Assembly (NCBI GenBank): GCA_045866275.1
Contig: BAAFRX010000001.1
Location: forward strand, 173,306 to 237,305
Length of the DNA stretch: 64,000 bases
Source: Sideroxyarcus sp045866275
GTDB taxonomy: Bacteria; Pseudomonadota; Gammaproteobacteria; Burkholderiales; Gallionellaceae
Direction of reading: 5' to 3'
The notes below the pieces were generated by a model. The model did not search any database and was not told the DNA's origin. It saw nothing but the letters and a program-made list of their open reading frames with translations. The first letter of the stretch is position 1. Every line of letters starts with the position of its first letter. Below, in pieces: positions 8,611-15,857 of this stretch. A program made the translations under genes and the position numbers.

Positions 8611-9206
8611 ATGATGTGAATTTTCGCGGGCATGGCCCGCTCCTACAAACCACGCACATCCCCGTAGGAGCGGGCCATGCCCGCGAAACTTTAGCCAATA
8701 TAGGAGTTGTAGGAGCGGGCCATGCCCGCGAAACACCCGCAATAAATGCAACACATTCAGGTCATCACGCATTGCGCAAAGGACGCGCCTCGATAGCAAA
8801 CGGAATTTATCTGGTTACGACAACCACACTTGAACGCCACAAACTGTTTGAAGATTTTTCGGCAGGTTGCGCGGCGGCGAGGTGTTTTGAAAATGCCGAG
8901 TTATTAGGCGACGCAAAAATGCTGGCGTGGGTGTTGATGCCGGATCACGTCCATTGGTTGCTGCAATTGGGTGAGCGGGATACGTTAAGCGGGGTCGTGA
9001 ACCGGCTCAAATCAGCCAGTGCCCGACATGCGAATCGCGCCCGTGGTATTAGCGGAGCGGTTTGGGCCAGAGCTTTTCACGATCACGGCTTGCGCAACGA
9101 TGAGGATGTGCAAGCCGTGGCGCGTTACGTGGTGGCAAATCCCTTGCGTGCTGGGCTGGTATCCGACCTTGGAAATTATCCGTTCTGGAATGCGGTTTGG
9201 TTGTAG
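8607..9206 (+). CDS. REP-associated tyrosine transposase (RAYT, IS200-like Y1 family)
   Basis: 199 aa as written. The HUH motif is PDHVHWLLQ (H114, H116), and the catalytic tyrosine is probably Y174 in ARYVVANPLRAGLV, the standard RAYT signature. YLVTTTT at about residues 68-74 is the typical first strand. The written start overlaps the restriction gene stop (ATGA), and the first 50 residues translate three REP-A copies, so the native N-terminus may lie later, for example a TTG before RKGRASIANG at about 8771. All catalytic residues are present and the frame is intact, so it looks active or recently active. The function, REP recognition and processing, is inferred from the family. Confidence 0.88.
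   Translation: MNDVNFRGHGPLLQTTHIPVGAGHARETLANIGVVGAGHARETPAINATHSGHHALRKGRASIANGIYLVTTTTLERHKLFEDFSAGCAAARCFENAELLGDAKMLAWVLMPDHVHWLLQLGERDTLSGVVNRLKSASARHANRARGISGAVWARAFHDHGLRNDEDVQAVARYVVANPLRAGLVSDLGNYPFWNAVWL
8623..8732. repeat. Three REP-A elements at the 5' side of the RAYT
   Basis: One inverted copy at 8623-8646 (TTCGCGGGCATGGCCCGCTC..), then two direct copies at 8664-8687 and 8709-8732 (GTAGGAGCGGGCCATGCCCG..) that are identical over 24 bp. They lie within the possible N-terminal coding part of the RAYT and stay open in its frame. Near-identity of the copies suggests recent spread. Confidence 0.92.
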
Positions 9207-9216
9207 TACGGCAATC

Positions 9217-9371
9217 GCGCGCAGGGCGCGCTCCTACAGATCGAACGACACCCCGTAGGAGCGGCTCTCAGCCGCGATTCGCGAGCAGGGCACGCTCCTA
9301 CATCGTGATCGCGAGCAGGGCGCGCTTAACCGCTATTCAAACCGCTATTCGCGTGCAGGGCACGCTCCTAC
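9217..9371. repeat. Five REP-A arms between RAYT and pyrD
   Basis: Arms at 9217-9237, 9255-9278, 9281-9301, 9311-9327 (truncated) and 9351-9371. They fill the 161-bp gap between the convergent RAYT and pyrD genes. The last copy ends GCTCCTAC, and its CTA, read on the minus strand, is the TAG stop codon of pyrD. Confidence 0.9.
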
Positions 9372-10381
9372 CTGACCGCCGCCGCGCATTCCCTGACCAG
9401 CGCTTGGCCGCGATAGATCAGGCCACTGTAAATCTGCACCAGCGCCGCCCCGGCCTTGATTTTTTCCAGCGCATCCGCGCCTTTCAAGATTCCGCCGACA
9501 CCGATGATGGGCAGCGCGCCCTGCAGTTCGGCGGCGAGTTGGCGGATGACGGCGGTGGATTTTTCGCGCACCGGTGCGCCGCTCAAACCGCCGCTCTCGT
9601 TGCCGTGCGGCAGATTCTCAACACCGTCGCGCGACAAGGTGGTGTTGGTGGCGATGACGGCGTCGATGCGGTGTTGGGTGAGCAGGGCGGCGATTTGCTT
9701 GATCTGTTCTGTATCCAAATCCGGGGCGATCTTTACCGCCAGCGGCACATATTTACCCTGCTGCTGCGCCAGTTTTTCCTGTTCCGCTTTCAGTTGGCCG
9801 AGCAGCGCGTCGAGCTCGTCGCCGCCCTGCAATTGGCGCAGGTTCCTGGTGTTGGGCGAGGAGATGTTGATGGCGACGTAGCTGGCGTGCGCATACACCT
9901 TGCGCAGGCCGATGAGATAATCGTCTGCGGCTTTTTCGATCGGGGTGTCGGCGTTCTTGCCGAGGTTGATGCCGAGCACGCCGGTGAATTTGGCACGCTT
10001 GACGTTCTCGATCAGCGCATCCACGCCGCCATTGTTGAACCCCATGCGGTTGATGATGGCCTGTGCTTGCGGCAGGCGGAACAGGCGCGGGCGCGGGTTG
10101 CCGGGTTGCGGGCGCGGGGTGACGGTGCCGATCTCGATGAAGCCGAATCCGAGCGCGGCGAGGCCGTTGATGCATGCGCCGTTCTTATCCAGCCCGGCGG
10201 CGAGCCCGACCGGGTTGGGGAAGGTGATGCCCATCACCGTGCGCGGATCGGGCGCGGGCTGCGGGATCAGGCGCGACAGGCCTAGACAGTGCGCCGTGTT
10301 CAGGCTGGTGAGCGTGGCATCGTGCGCGGTCTCCGGATCAAGCGCGAACAGGGCGGGGCGGAACAGGTTATACGGATTCAT
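9368..10381 (-). CDS. pyrD: Dihydroorotate dehydrogenase (quinone), class 2
   Basis: 337 aa, normal length for class 2 PyrD. It oxidises dihydroorotate to orotate with FMN and passes electrons to the quinone pool at the inner membrane (pyrimidine synthesis). Visible blocks are GLAAGLDKNG, the flavin site near the N-terminus; NRMGFNN; GINLGKN; NISSPNT, which includes the catalytic serine region; and IGVGGI near the phosphate-binding end. The start ATG overlaps the stop of the upstream membrane-protein gene (ATGA). The stop codon is supplied by a REP-A element, so the original C-terminus may have been changed by a residue or two. Confidence 0.96.
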   Translation of the reverse strand: MNPYNLFRPALFALDPETAHDATLTSLNTAHCLGLSRLIPQPAPDPRTVMGITFPNPVGLAAGLDKNGACINGLAALGFGFIEIGTVTPRPQPGNPRPRLFRLPQAQAIINRMGFNNGGVDALIENVKRAKFTGVLGINLGKNADTPIEKAADDYLIGLRKVYAHASYVAINISSPNTRNLRQLQGGDELDALLGQLKAEQEKLAQQQGKYVPLAVKIAPDLDTEQIKQIAALLTQHRIDAVIATNTTLSRDGVENLPHGNESGGLSGAPVREKSTAVIRQLAAELQGALPIIGVGGILKGADALEKIKAGAALVQIYSGLIYRGQALVRECAAAVR

Positions 10382-11253
10382 TTCTTGACGGTGATGGAAA
10401 TGGGAAAGGGTTTGCGTTTGAACACTTCGCCGCGCGATTTTCCGCGCCAGAATTCGGCGACGACATCGCCCAGTTGCAGGCAGAGCAGGCCGAGCAGGGC
10501 ATAACCGAGCTGGGCGAACCCGGCCTGCGGCAACTGCACGATGAGCGTGCCGCCGCCGAGTTCAAAGGTGAACACGAGTAAATTTCCGGCGACCAGACCG
10601 GACAGGGCGCCCCCGAGCACGCGCCCCCAGTCGCCGTGAGGGATGCCGTCAAACACGGTGCTCTCGTGCCACAGCAATTGCAGCGCGACGAGCAAGGCCA
10701 GAGGTGCCAGCCACAGCAGCCAGAAGCCGGATTGGGGCCAGACGCTGCCCACGGTCAAACCGAGCAGCGCCAGCGTCAACAGGGTGTGGGCGGCGGCATG
10801 CCGCGAGATGAACCGCAGCGCAGGCATGCCGGTCAGCAATTTGAGCAAGCCGGCCTGCGCTACGAAGGCGGTGCGCAGCAACAGCACCAGCGGCGCCAGC
10901 AGGGCAAAGATCAGCGTTTGCAGCAGACTGCTGGTGAAATCGTGCGAGGCCGGGAGCAGCCAGCTCTCGGCGAACAGATTGAGCCAGGCCAGCAACCAGC
11001 CCAGGAATGCGCCGGCCACCGCAAGCGCCAGAAAATAGGCGCGCTGCAGACGCAGCAGACTATGTCCGCCATTTCGTGCCTGCCATGTGTCGGCCAGCCA
11101 CAGCAGGAGGATTGCGGCAACCAGCGTCAGCGCCAGCGGCGCCAAAGGCATGAGGGGGAATGTGGTCCATTCAGGTAGTGCATCGGCCAGCCACCGTGCC
11201 AGCAGGGGCAACAAGAGCAGGCTGAAGAAAAAGAGGGCGAGGCGTGTCAGCAT
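10378..11253 (-). CDS. Uncharacterised polytopic membrane protein in the aat-bpt-pyrD operon
   Basis: 291 aa with about eight hydrophobic helices rich in Leu and Ala, beginning MLTRLALFFFSLLLLPLLAR, and a basic C-terminal tail (FKRKPFPISITVKK). I do not recognise a family or catalytic motif. The start at 11253 overlaps the bpt stop by 7 bp and gives a natural first membrane helix; a longer reading would run through bpt. Its end overlaps pyrD. The context is translational coupling between an N-end-rule transferase and pyrD, which does not suggest a specific function. Confidence 0.75.
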   Translation of the reverse strand: MLTRLALFFFSLLLLPLLARWLADALPEWTTFPLMPLAPLALTLVAAILLLWLADTWQARNGGHSLLRLQRAYFLALAVAGAFLGWLLAWLNLFAESWLLPASHDFTSSLLQTLIFALLAPLVLLLRTAFVAQAGLLKLLTGMPALRFISRHAAAHTLLTLALLGLTVGSVWPQSGFWLLWLAPLALLVALQLLWHESTVFDGIPHGDWGRVLGGALSGLVAGNLLVFTFELGGGTLIVQLPQAGFAQLGYALLGLLCLQLGDVVAEFWRGKSRGEVFKRKPFPISITVKK

Positions 11254-11987
11254 GTTTTTTCCTCTGTGGTTAACAGTGCCCACTCCCCGTTGCGCAGGCC
11301 TTGCAGGGGAGCGAATTTTTGCTTGTACGCCATTTTGCGCGAGGCGCGGATCCAGTAGCCCAGATACAGGTAAGGCAACTGCAATTTGCGGCACAACTCG
11401 ATCTGCCACAACACATTGAATGTGCCGAAACTGGCTTGCGCGATGGCGGGATCGTAAAAGGTATAGACGGCGGACAGGCCGTCATCCAGCACATCGATCA
11501 CGCTCACCATGCGCAGTTCGCCCTGCGCGCGGAACTCCACCAGCAGACTGTCCACATGACTTTGCAGCAGGAAGTTGCGGTACTGTTCCGGCGTGTCTTC
11601 CGCCATGCTGCCCTCGCTGTGGCGCGCCTGCTGGTAACGCTGATACAGGGCGAAATATTCCGCCTTGTCCTGGAGCGGCAGGATCTCGGCATGCAGGTCA
11701 TGATGGCGTTTCCAGCTGCGGCGCTGGCTGCGCGTGGGCGCGAATTCGTCCGCCACGACGCGCACCGGCACGCACTCGCGGCAGCCGTCGCAGCGCGGGC
11801 GGTAGGTGAACGTGCCGCTGCGGCGGAATCCCCGGCGCACCAGTTCCGCATAGACTTTGGGCGTGATCAGGAAAGCGGGCGTGGCGACCTGCGAGCGCGC
11901 TTCCCGTTGCGGCAGGTAGCTGCACGGGTACGGCGCCGTCAGATAAAGTTGCAGCGTGGAGAGCGGGATGTCGTTGAGCAGGCTCAT
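11247..11987 (-). CDS. bpt: Aspartate/glutamate leucyltransferase (Bpt, ATE family)
   Basis: 246 aa. It transfers leucine from Leu-tRNA to N-terminal Asp or Glu of proteins, marking them for ClpS/ClpAP (bacterial N-end rule). The ATE N-terminal domain has CSYLP and the CDGCRECVPVR cysteine cluster. The GNAT-like C-terminal domain has YTFYDP and YLYLGYWI..SRKMAYK. The start ATG overlaps the aat stop by 4 bp, giving the usual proteobacterial aat-bpt pair acting in the same degradation pathway. Confidence 0.95.
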   Translation of the reverse strand: MSLLNDIPLSTLQLYLTAPYPCSYLPQREARSQVATPAFLITPKVYAELVRRGFRRSGTFTYRPRCDGCRECVPVRVVADEFAPTRSQRRSWKRHHDLHAEILPLQDKAEYFALYQRYQQARHSEGSMAEDTPEQYRNFLLQSHVDSLLVEFRAQGELRMVSVIDVLDDGLSAVYTFYDPAIAQASFGTFNVLWQIELCRKLQLPYLYLGYWIRASRKMAYKQKFAPLQGLRNGEWALLTTEEKTC

Positions 11988-12655
11988 TGAAAAAGGTCGG
12001 GTTCGAAGCGAAAGTCGGCGACGGGCGTGCAGTTTATCAATTCCTGCACGCGGGCGACGAATTCCGTGCGCGGAATCTCGCGCGCGCCGAGCGAGGCCAG
12101 GTGCAGGGTGTGCATCTGGCAGTCGATCAGACCCCGCGTGCCGTGCCAGTGCTGCCATTGCGCGGCGAGATGGGCGAGGGCGATCTTGGAACCGTCGCGC
12201 TGGCGGCTGAACATCGACTCGCCGTAGAACATCCCGCCGAGGGCGACCCCGTACAGGCCGCCCGCCAGTTCGCCGTTCATCCACACTTCGACCGAATGCG
12301 CGTAGCCCAAGCGATGCAGTTCGCAATAGGCGTCGATCATTTCTGCGGTTATCCAGGTGCCTTTGCCGGGGCGGTCGGCGCAGGCGCGCATGACGCGTTC
12401 GAATGCGCTGTCGGTGCGAATTTCGTAGTGGCCTTTGCGCAGGGTTTTCTTCAGCGAGTGCGAGCAGTCGAACTCGGCCGGGAACAGCACCATGCGCGGA
12501 TCGGGGCTCCACCACAGGATGGGTTCGCCGGGGCTGAACCAGGGAAAGATGCCGCGCCGGTAGGCGTCCAGCAGGCGGGGCGGCGACAGATCGCCGCCGC
12601 TGGCGAGCAGGCCGTTGGGGTGTTGCAAGGCATCTGCGACGGGGGGAAATGGCAT
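11984..12655 (-). CDS. aat: Leucyl/phenylalanyl-tRNA--protein transferase
   Basis: 223 aa from the chosen start. It adds Leu or Phe to N-terminal Lys or Arg of proteins. Conserved blocks are PNGLLASGGDLSP, RRGIFPWFSPGEPILWWSPDPR, GTWIT, YAHSVEVW, GGLYGVALGGMFYGESMFSR and LIDCQ. The start is uncertain. The ATG at 12655 places MPFPPV just before the conserved region, while in-frame ATGs at 12742 and 12754 would add 29 or 33 residues without a clear ribosome-binding site. It is the first gene of the aat-bpt-pyrD operon and diverges from the gene at 12810. Confidence 0.94.
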   Translation of the reverse strand: MPFPPVADALQHPNGLLASGGDLSPPRLLDAYRRGIFPWFSPGEPILWWSPDPRMVLFPAEFDCSHSLKKTLRKGHYEIRTDSAFERVMRACADRPGKGTWITAEMIDAYCELHRLGYAHSVEVWMNGELAGGLYGVALGGMFYGESMFSRQRDGSKIALAHLAAQWQHWHGTRGLIDCQMHTLHLASLGAREIPRTEFVARVQELINCTPVADFRFEPDLFQ

Positions 12656-12809
12656 GGGGCGAGGATACGTGGGCTGGGACCCCGATTCAATGGAATCTGT
12701 CGAAACGTGCGGATTGGCGCGGATACATAGGCCTTCTGACATATAGGCAATCAAGGCAAATTGTGCTTACATTGGGCACGGGGAAGCATCGTCCAGGGAG
12801 GGCATCCTA

Positions 12810-14336
12810 GTGCTTGGGTTGTTTGGAAAGAAATCGGATCATCCGTTGGCAGATATGAAGTCTGCGCAAGCTCTGCTGGATGACATACCGAAGAATGATT
12901 CGTTCAGAGCGTTGCAGGAGATTGGCGACTGCGTGGAGGCGATCCGCGAGCAGGCAGACAGTTTCCGCCTCGATCACGAGTGGGCGGTGTTGCGCCTGTT
13001 CGACCAGGCGGCACAAGTGCACCTGCGCAAGTTGCTGCACGACTATTTCGCCCCGCAACCCCTGTCCCAGTTCCAGGAAAACCGCCTGTGGACCTTGCTT
13101 GATACCTATTTCACGCACAGCGACTCGTGCCACTTTGACGTGCTGACCCGCTATCGCGCCGGGGCGAAAGGGGCGGCTTCGATCAAGGCGGACATCCCGT
13201 TGCTGTGCGCGCGCGGCATCCATGCGATCACCGGCCAGTTGAAGCTGGCGGCGGCGCGCTATGCCATGGTCGATCCGGCCCTGTGGCGGCGGCTGGCAGC
13301 GTATTACGCCCTGGCCGAAGTTCATGATGGCATGGATGCCCCGCTCCTGTTGTATCCCGGCGTTGTCACCAGCGTGGCGCAGTCATTCGGCGTATTGGTC
13401 TTGTGGTACGGCAGCAGTGTGGGCAGTTTGAGCCCGCTCCATAGCCATATTGCGGAGCGATTGCTGGTTGCGTTGGGCGGCGGCATCCGCGTTGCGCGTA
13501 CCGATGACGGGGCGGGCCTGTTCGCCTTTGATCTGGCACAACCGACGCCGCCCATGCGCGCCACTGCCGGCGCGACCGCCCATCCTGCCCTGCGCTTTGT
13601 TGGAGTACAAGGTCTGCGCCAGCCGTTGGCGGATCTGCTGAAAACCCTGGACAAGGGCATTCTGCCCGATGGATTGAATTTTTACGGGGCGAAATACGAA
13701 GTGGAGCAGGTGCGCGACATCGCGCAGCGCCTGTCGCAAAGCCTGACCCTGCCGCCGCCGGCCCGCCGCAATCCGCGCCGCAAGATCAAGGTCAATCTCA
13801 AGGTGGCCAACGGCTTCAGCCGGATGCTGGAACGCTCCGATCTCGGCTTGAGCTTTGGCGCGGAAGATTGTGAGCAGTGGGAAGTCGAGGATATCAGTGC
13901 CACCGGTTTTCGCAGTGTGCTTCCGGCAGCGCGGGTGAATGGCGTTCGCATCGGGTCGTTGCTGGGTTGCCAGCCCGAAGGCGTCGCGCAATGGGGGGCG
14001 TGTGTCGTGCGCCGTCTGAGCCGTGATCCGGAAGGCAATTTGCATATCGGAATCGAGATGTTGAGTCCGCGCATCGTCGGTGTGCCCTTGCTCGACGCGG
14101 TCAATTCCGACATTCCCAACGTGCAGATCGGCATGTACCTCAATCGCCCGAATGACGGCAGCGGCGAGGCATGGCTGCTGATGAAGCAGGATGCCTTCGT
14201 GGGCAGCCGCAGCCTCAAGATGCAACTGGACGACAAGGAATATCTGCTGCTGCCGCTGGCGCTGGTCGAGCAGGGCGAGGATTACGATCTGGCGCGCTAC
14301 CGCATGATGGAGCAGGACACCCGCAGCGAAGATTAG
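12810..14336 (+). CDS. Conserved hypothetical protein with a PilZ-like C-terminal domain
   Basis: 508 aa, GTG start with AGGGAG about 9 bp upstream. The first 300 residues are helical and show no motif that I recognise. Residues about 325-450 look like a degenerate PilZ domain: basic NPRRKIKVNLKV, then WEVEDISATGFRSVLP, similar to the RxxxR...DxSxxG pattern that binds c-di-GMP. The arginines are partly replaced by lysine, so binding is doubtful. The presence of a diguanylate cyclase 7 kb away is circumstantial. The product is probably cytoplasmic, as no signal peptide is seen. Confidence 0.6.
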   Translation: MLGLFGKKSDHPLADMKSAQALLDDIPKNDSFRALQEIGDCVEAIREQADSFRLDHEWAVLRLFDQAAQVHLRKLLHDYFAPQPLSQFQENRLWTLLDTYFTHSDSCHFDVLTRYRAGAKGAASIKADIPLLCARGIHAITGQLKLAAARYAMVDPALWRRLAAYYALAEVHDGMDAPLLLYPGVVTSVAQSFGVLVLWYGSSVGSLSPLHSHIAERLLVALGGGIRVARTDDGAGLFAFDLAQPTPPMRATAGATAHPALRFVGVQGLRQPLADLLKTLDKGILPDGLNFYGAKYEVEQVRDIAQRLSQSLTLPPPARRNPRRKIKVNLKVANGFSRMLERSDLGLSFGAEDCEQWEVEDISATGFRSVLPAARVNGVRIGSLLGCQPEGVAQWGACVVRRLSRDPEGNLHIGIEMLSPRIVGVPLLDAVNSDIPNVQIGMYLNRPNDGSGEAWLLMKQDAFVGSRSLKMQLDDKEYLLLPLALVEQGEDYDLARYRMMEQDTRSED

Positions 14337-14349
14337 CGGAAGCGGTCTT

Positions 14350-14456
14350 TGTAGGTCGGGTTTCAACCCGACGAAGTTGTGGGCGTTTCCCCTGCCGTGT
14401 CGGACTAAAGTCCGACCCACAAACCCCATCTTTGCGCCGGTGTTTAACCCGACGAT
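14350..14456. repeat. Three REP-B arms; one supplies the carboxylesterase stop codon
   Basis: Arms at 14350-14372 (GTAGGTCGGGTTTCAACCCG..), 14398-14422 (TGTCGGACTAAAGTCCGACC..) and a half copy at 14440-14456. In the half copy the TTA at 14444, read on the minus strand, is the TAA stop of the carboxylesterase gene. The cluster fills the gap between two convergent genes. Confidence 0.85.
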
Positions 14457-15136
14457 TTTTCCGGGTTTTCTGCAATCTCCATCTGCTTCCTCAGCCAGCG
14501 CTCGATATCCCCGATTTCCTCCATGCACACACTGTGCGGCATCGCGTAGTCATGCCAGTCTGGCGTAAAGCCGAGGTGTTGCAGGCGTGCGGCGGATTGC
14601 TTGCCCAGTGCGCAGGGCACGACCGGGTCGTGCAGTCCGTGCGCCATGAAAATCGGCGTGCCCATGGCGCGCCTCACGCCTGCGGCGCGGGTGGTGTCCG
14701 CCAGGGGCAAATAGGTCGAGAGCGCGAGGATGCCGCCCAGTTTTTCCTGGGCATGCAGGCCGGTATGCAGCGCGATGGCGCCGCCCTGCGAAAATCCGGC
14801 GACAAAGAGATGGCCCGGCGCGATGCCGCGTGCGACTTCCCGTGCGATCAGTTTCTCGATTTCGTGCCGTGTCGCGGCAATGCCGGCGGCATCCTGTTCC
14901 GCATCGATTTCGCTGCTGCCGATGTCGTACCACGCAGGCATCACATGGCCGCCGTTGAGCGTGACCGGGCGCGCCGGCGCATGCGGGAAGATGAAGCGCA
15001 CCGCCTGCGGCAAATGCAACTCCTGCGCGACCGGCACAAAATCCTCGCCGCTGGCACCCAGCCCGTGCAGCCAGATGACACTGAAACGCGGGTTGGCGCC
15101 GCTGTTCAGCGTGATATGCGGCAAGACATGGCTCAT
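14444..15136 (-). CDS. Carboxylesterase / phospholipase family alpha/beta hydrolase
   Basis: 230 aa. The catalytic triad of the carboxylesterase 2 family is visible: Ser in GFSQGGA, Asp in HGLHDPVVP, and His in YAMPHSVCMEE. The oxyanion region is WLHGLGASGEDF. There is no signal peptide, so it is cytoplasmic. Substrates are probably short acyl esters or lysophospholipids, as in the EstB-like family; the exact substrate is unknown. The ATG lies in an ATGA overlap with a 46-codon duplicate of the darP 3' end. The last residues (SSG, then stop) come from a REP-B element. Confidence 0.88.
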   Translation of the reverse strand: MSHVLPHITLNSGANPRFSVIWLHGLGASGEDFVPVAQELHLPQAVRFIFPHAPARPVTLNGGHVMPAWYDIGSSEIDAEQDAAGIAATRHEIEKLIAREVARGIAPGHLFVAGFSQGGAIALHTGLHAQEKLGGILALSTYLPLADTTRAAGVRRAMGTPIFMAHGLHDPVVPCALGKQSAARLQHLGFTPDWHDYAMPHSVCMEEIGDIERWLRKQMEIAENPEKSSG

Positions 15137-15273
15137 GGTTGCGGGATGATCTCGCGCAGCAACTGGAATATCTCGCGGTAGGATTTGGGCGGGGCGACCC
15201 GGACACGGCAGGGCGCAGCCCTCAGGTGCGGGTAGGGGCGCCAGCCGCCGGGACGAAACACGGGAGTGTTCAT
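15133..15273 (-). pseudogene. 46-codon orphan frame made by duplication of the darP 3' end
   Basis: The last 19 residues (PPKSYREIFQLLREIIPQP) are identical to the DarP C-terminus. The first 27 residues come from unrelated DNA between the copies. It starts in an ATGA overlap with darP and ends in an ATGA overlap with the carboxylesterase, so coupling is preserved. I regard it as a duplication scar rather than a functional gene; whether it is translated is unknown. Confidence 0.6.
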
Positions 15274-15329
15274 GGTTGCGGGATGATCTCGCGCAGCAAC
15301 TGGAATATTTCGCGGTAGGATTTGGGCGG
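15134..15329. repeat. 59-bp direct repeat, copies 15134-15192 and 15271-15329
   Basis: The two copies match at 58 of 59 positions (one C/T difference) and are separated by 78 bp. Each contains the darP 3' end with its ATGA stop/start junction. The high identity indicates a recent event. Confidence 0.9.
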
Positions 15330-15788
15330 CTTCGCCAGTTCCTGTTCTTTCAGCGCGTTGCGGATCAGGGCGCGCAGCCGCTGCGCATCGGCTTGCGGAT
15401 ATTGCGCCAGCAAGGCGGTCAGGGCGGCGTTGTCTTCCAGCAGGCGGTCGCGCCACTGTTCAACCTGGTGCAGCCACGCGGTGTGTTCGCGCGAGGTGCC
15501 GTTCCAGGCGTCCAGCTTGGCCAGAATGGGGGCGGTCTCGACTTCGCGCATCAGCTTGCCGATGTATTGCAACTGGCGTTTCTGCGCGCCGAATTTGCTG
15601 ATGCGCTTGTATTCCGTCAGCGCCTCCAGCAGGGTTTCGGGCAAGTCCAGCGCACGCCATTTGTCCTTCGGCAATTCGGTCAGTTGTTTGCCCAGGTCCT
15701 GCAGGTCGTGCATCTGTTTCTTTACCTTGGTTTTGCTGGGGGGCAGTGCCTGCTGCAATTCTGTATCGGTGTCCGGCGTGTTCGTCAT
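15270..15788 (-). CDS. darP: DarP/YjgA, 50S ribosomal subunit maturation factor (DUF615)
   Basis: 172 aa, highly charged and helical. Family blocks SKTKVKKQMHDLQDLGKQL, LDLPETLLEAL and KRQLQYIGKLMRE are present. The E. coli homologue binds 50S precursors and promotes late 23S and 50S maturation. The start at 15788 gives the normal length. It diverges from pmbA with a 69-bp gap. In many proteobacteria these two genes are adjacent and divergent, as here. Confidence 0.93.
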   Translation of the reverse strand: MTNTPDTDTELQQALPPSKTKVKKQMHDLQDLGKQLTELPKDKWRALDLPETLLEALTEYKRISKFGAQKRQLQYIGKLMREVETAPILAKLDAWNGTSREHTAWLHQVEQWRDRLLEDNAALTALLAQYPQADAQRLRALIRNALKEQELAKPPKSYREIFQLLREIIPQP

Positions 15789-15857
15789 GGCTGTGAGTGG
15801 CTGTCGCGATGTTGGTATGATAGCGCCCCTGCCGTAGCTGCCCGACTGAAAATTTTT

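Larger units (their letters stand above)
7219..9371. mobile_element. REP/RAYT locus: tyrosine transposase with its dense cloud of REP-A elements
   Basis: Thirteen REP-A arms lie between 7219 and 9371, on both sides of the RAYT gene at 8607-9206, and I found none elsewhere in the 64 kb. RAYTs are single-domain HUH transposases known to sit beside, bind and probably mobilise REPs. Local clustering of one REP type around one RAYT is the classic sign of a matched pair. The outermost copies lie inside the restriction enzyme gene on the left and at the pyrD stop codon on the right. Confidence 0.8.

Noticed and set aside
7219..9371. Array-like repeats considered as a CRISPR
   Set aside because: Repeat spacing is irregular, copies occur in both orientations, arms are palindromic, some lie in coding sequence, and no cas gene is nearby. 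REP/RAYT explains them better.
11247..12515. A long frame extending bpt upstream
   Set aside because: The extension runs antisense through aat sequence in another frame. The ATGA overlap at 11987 and family length fix the start.
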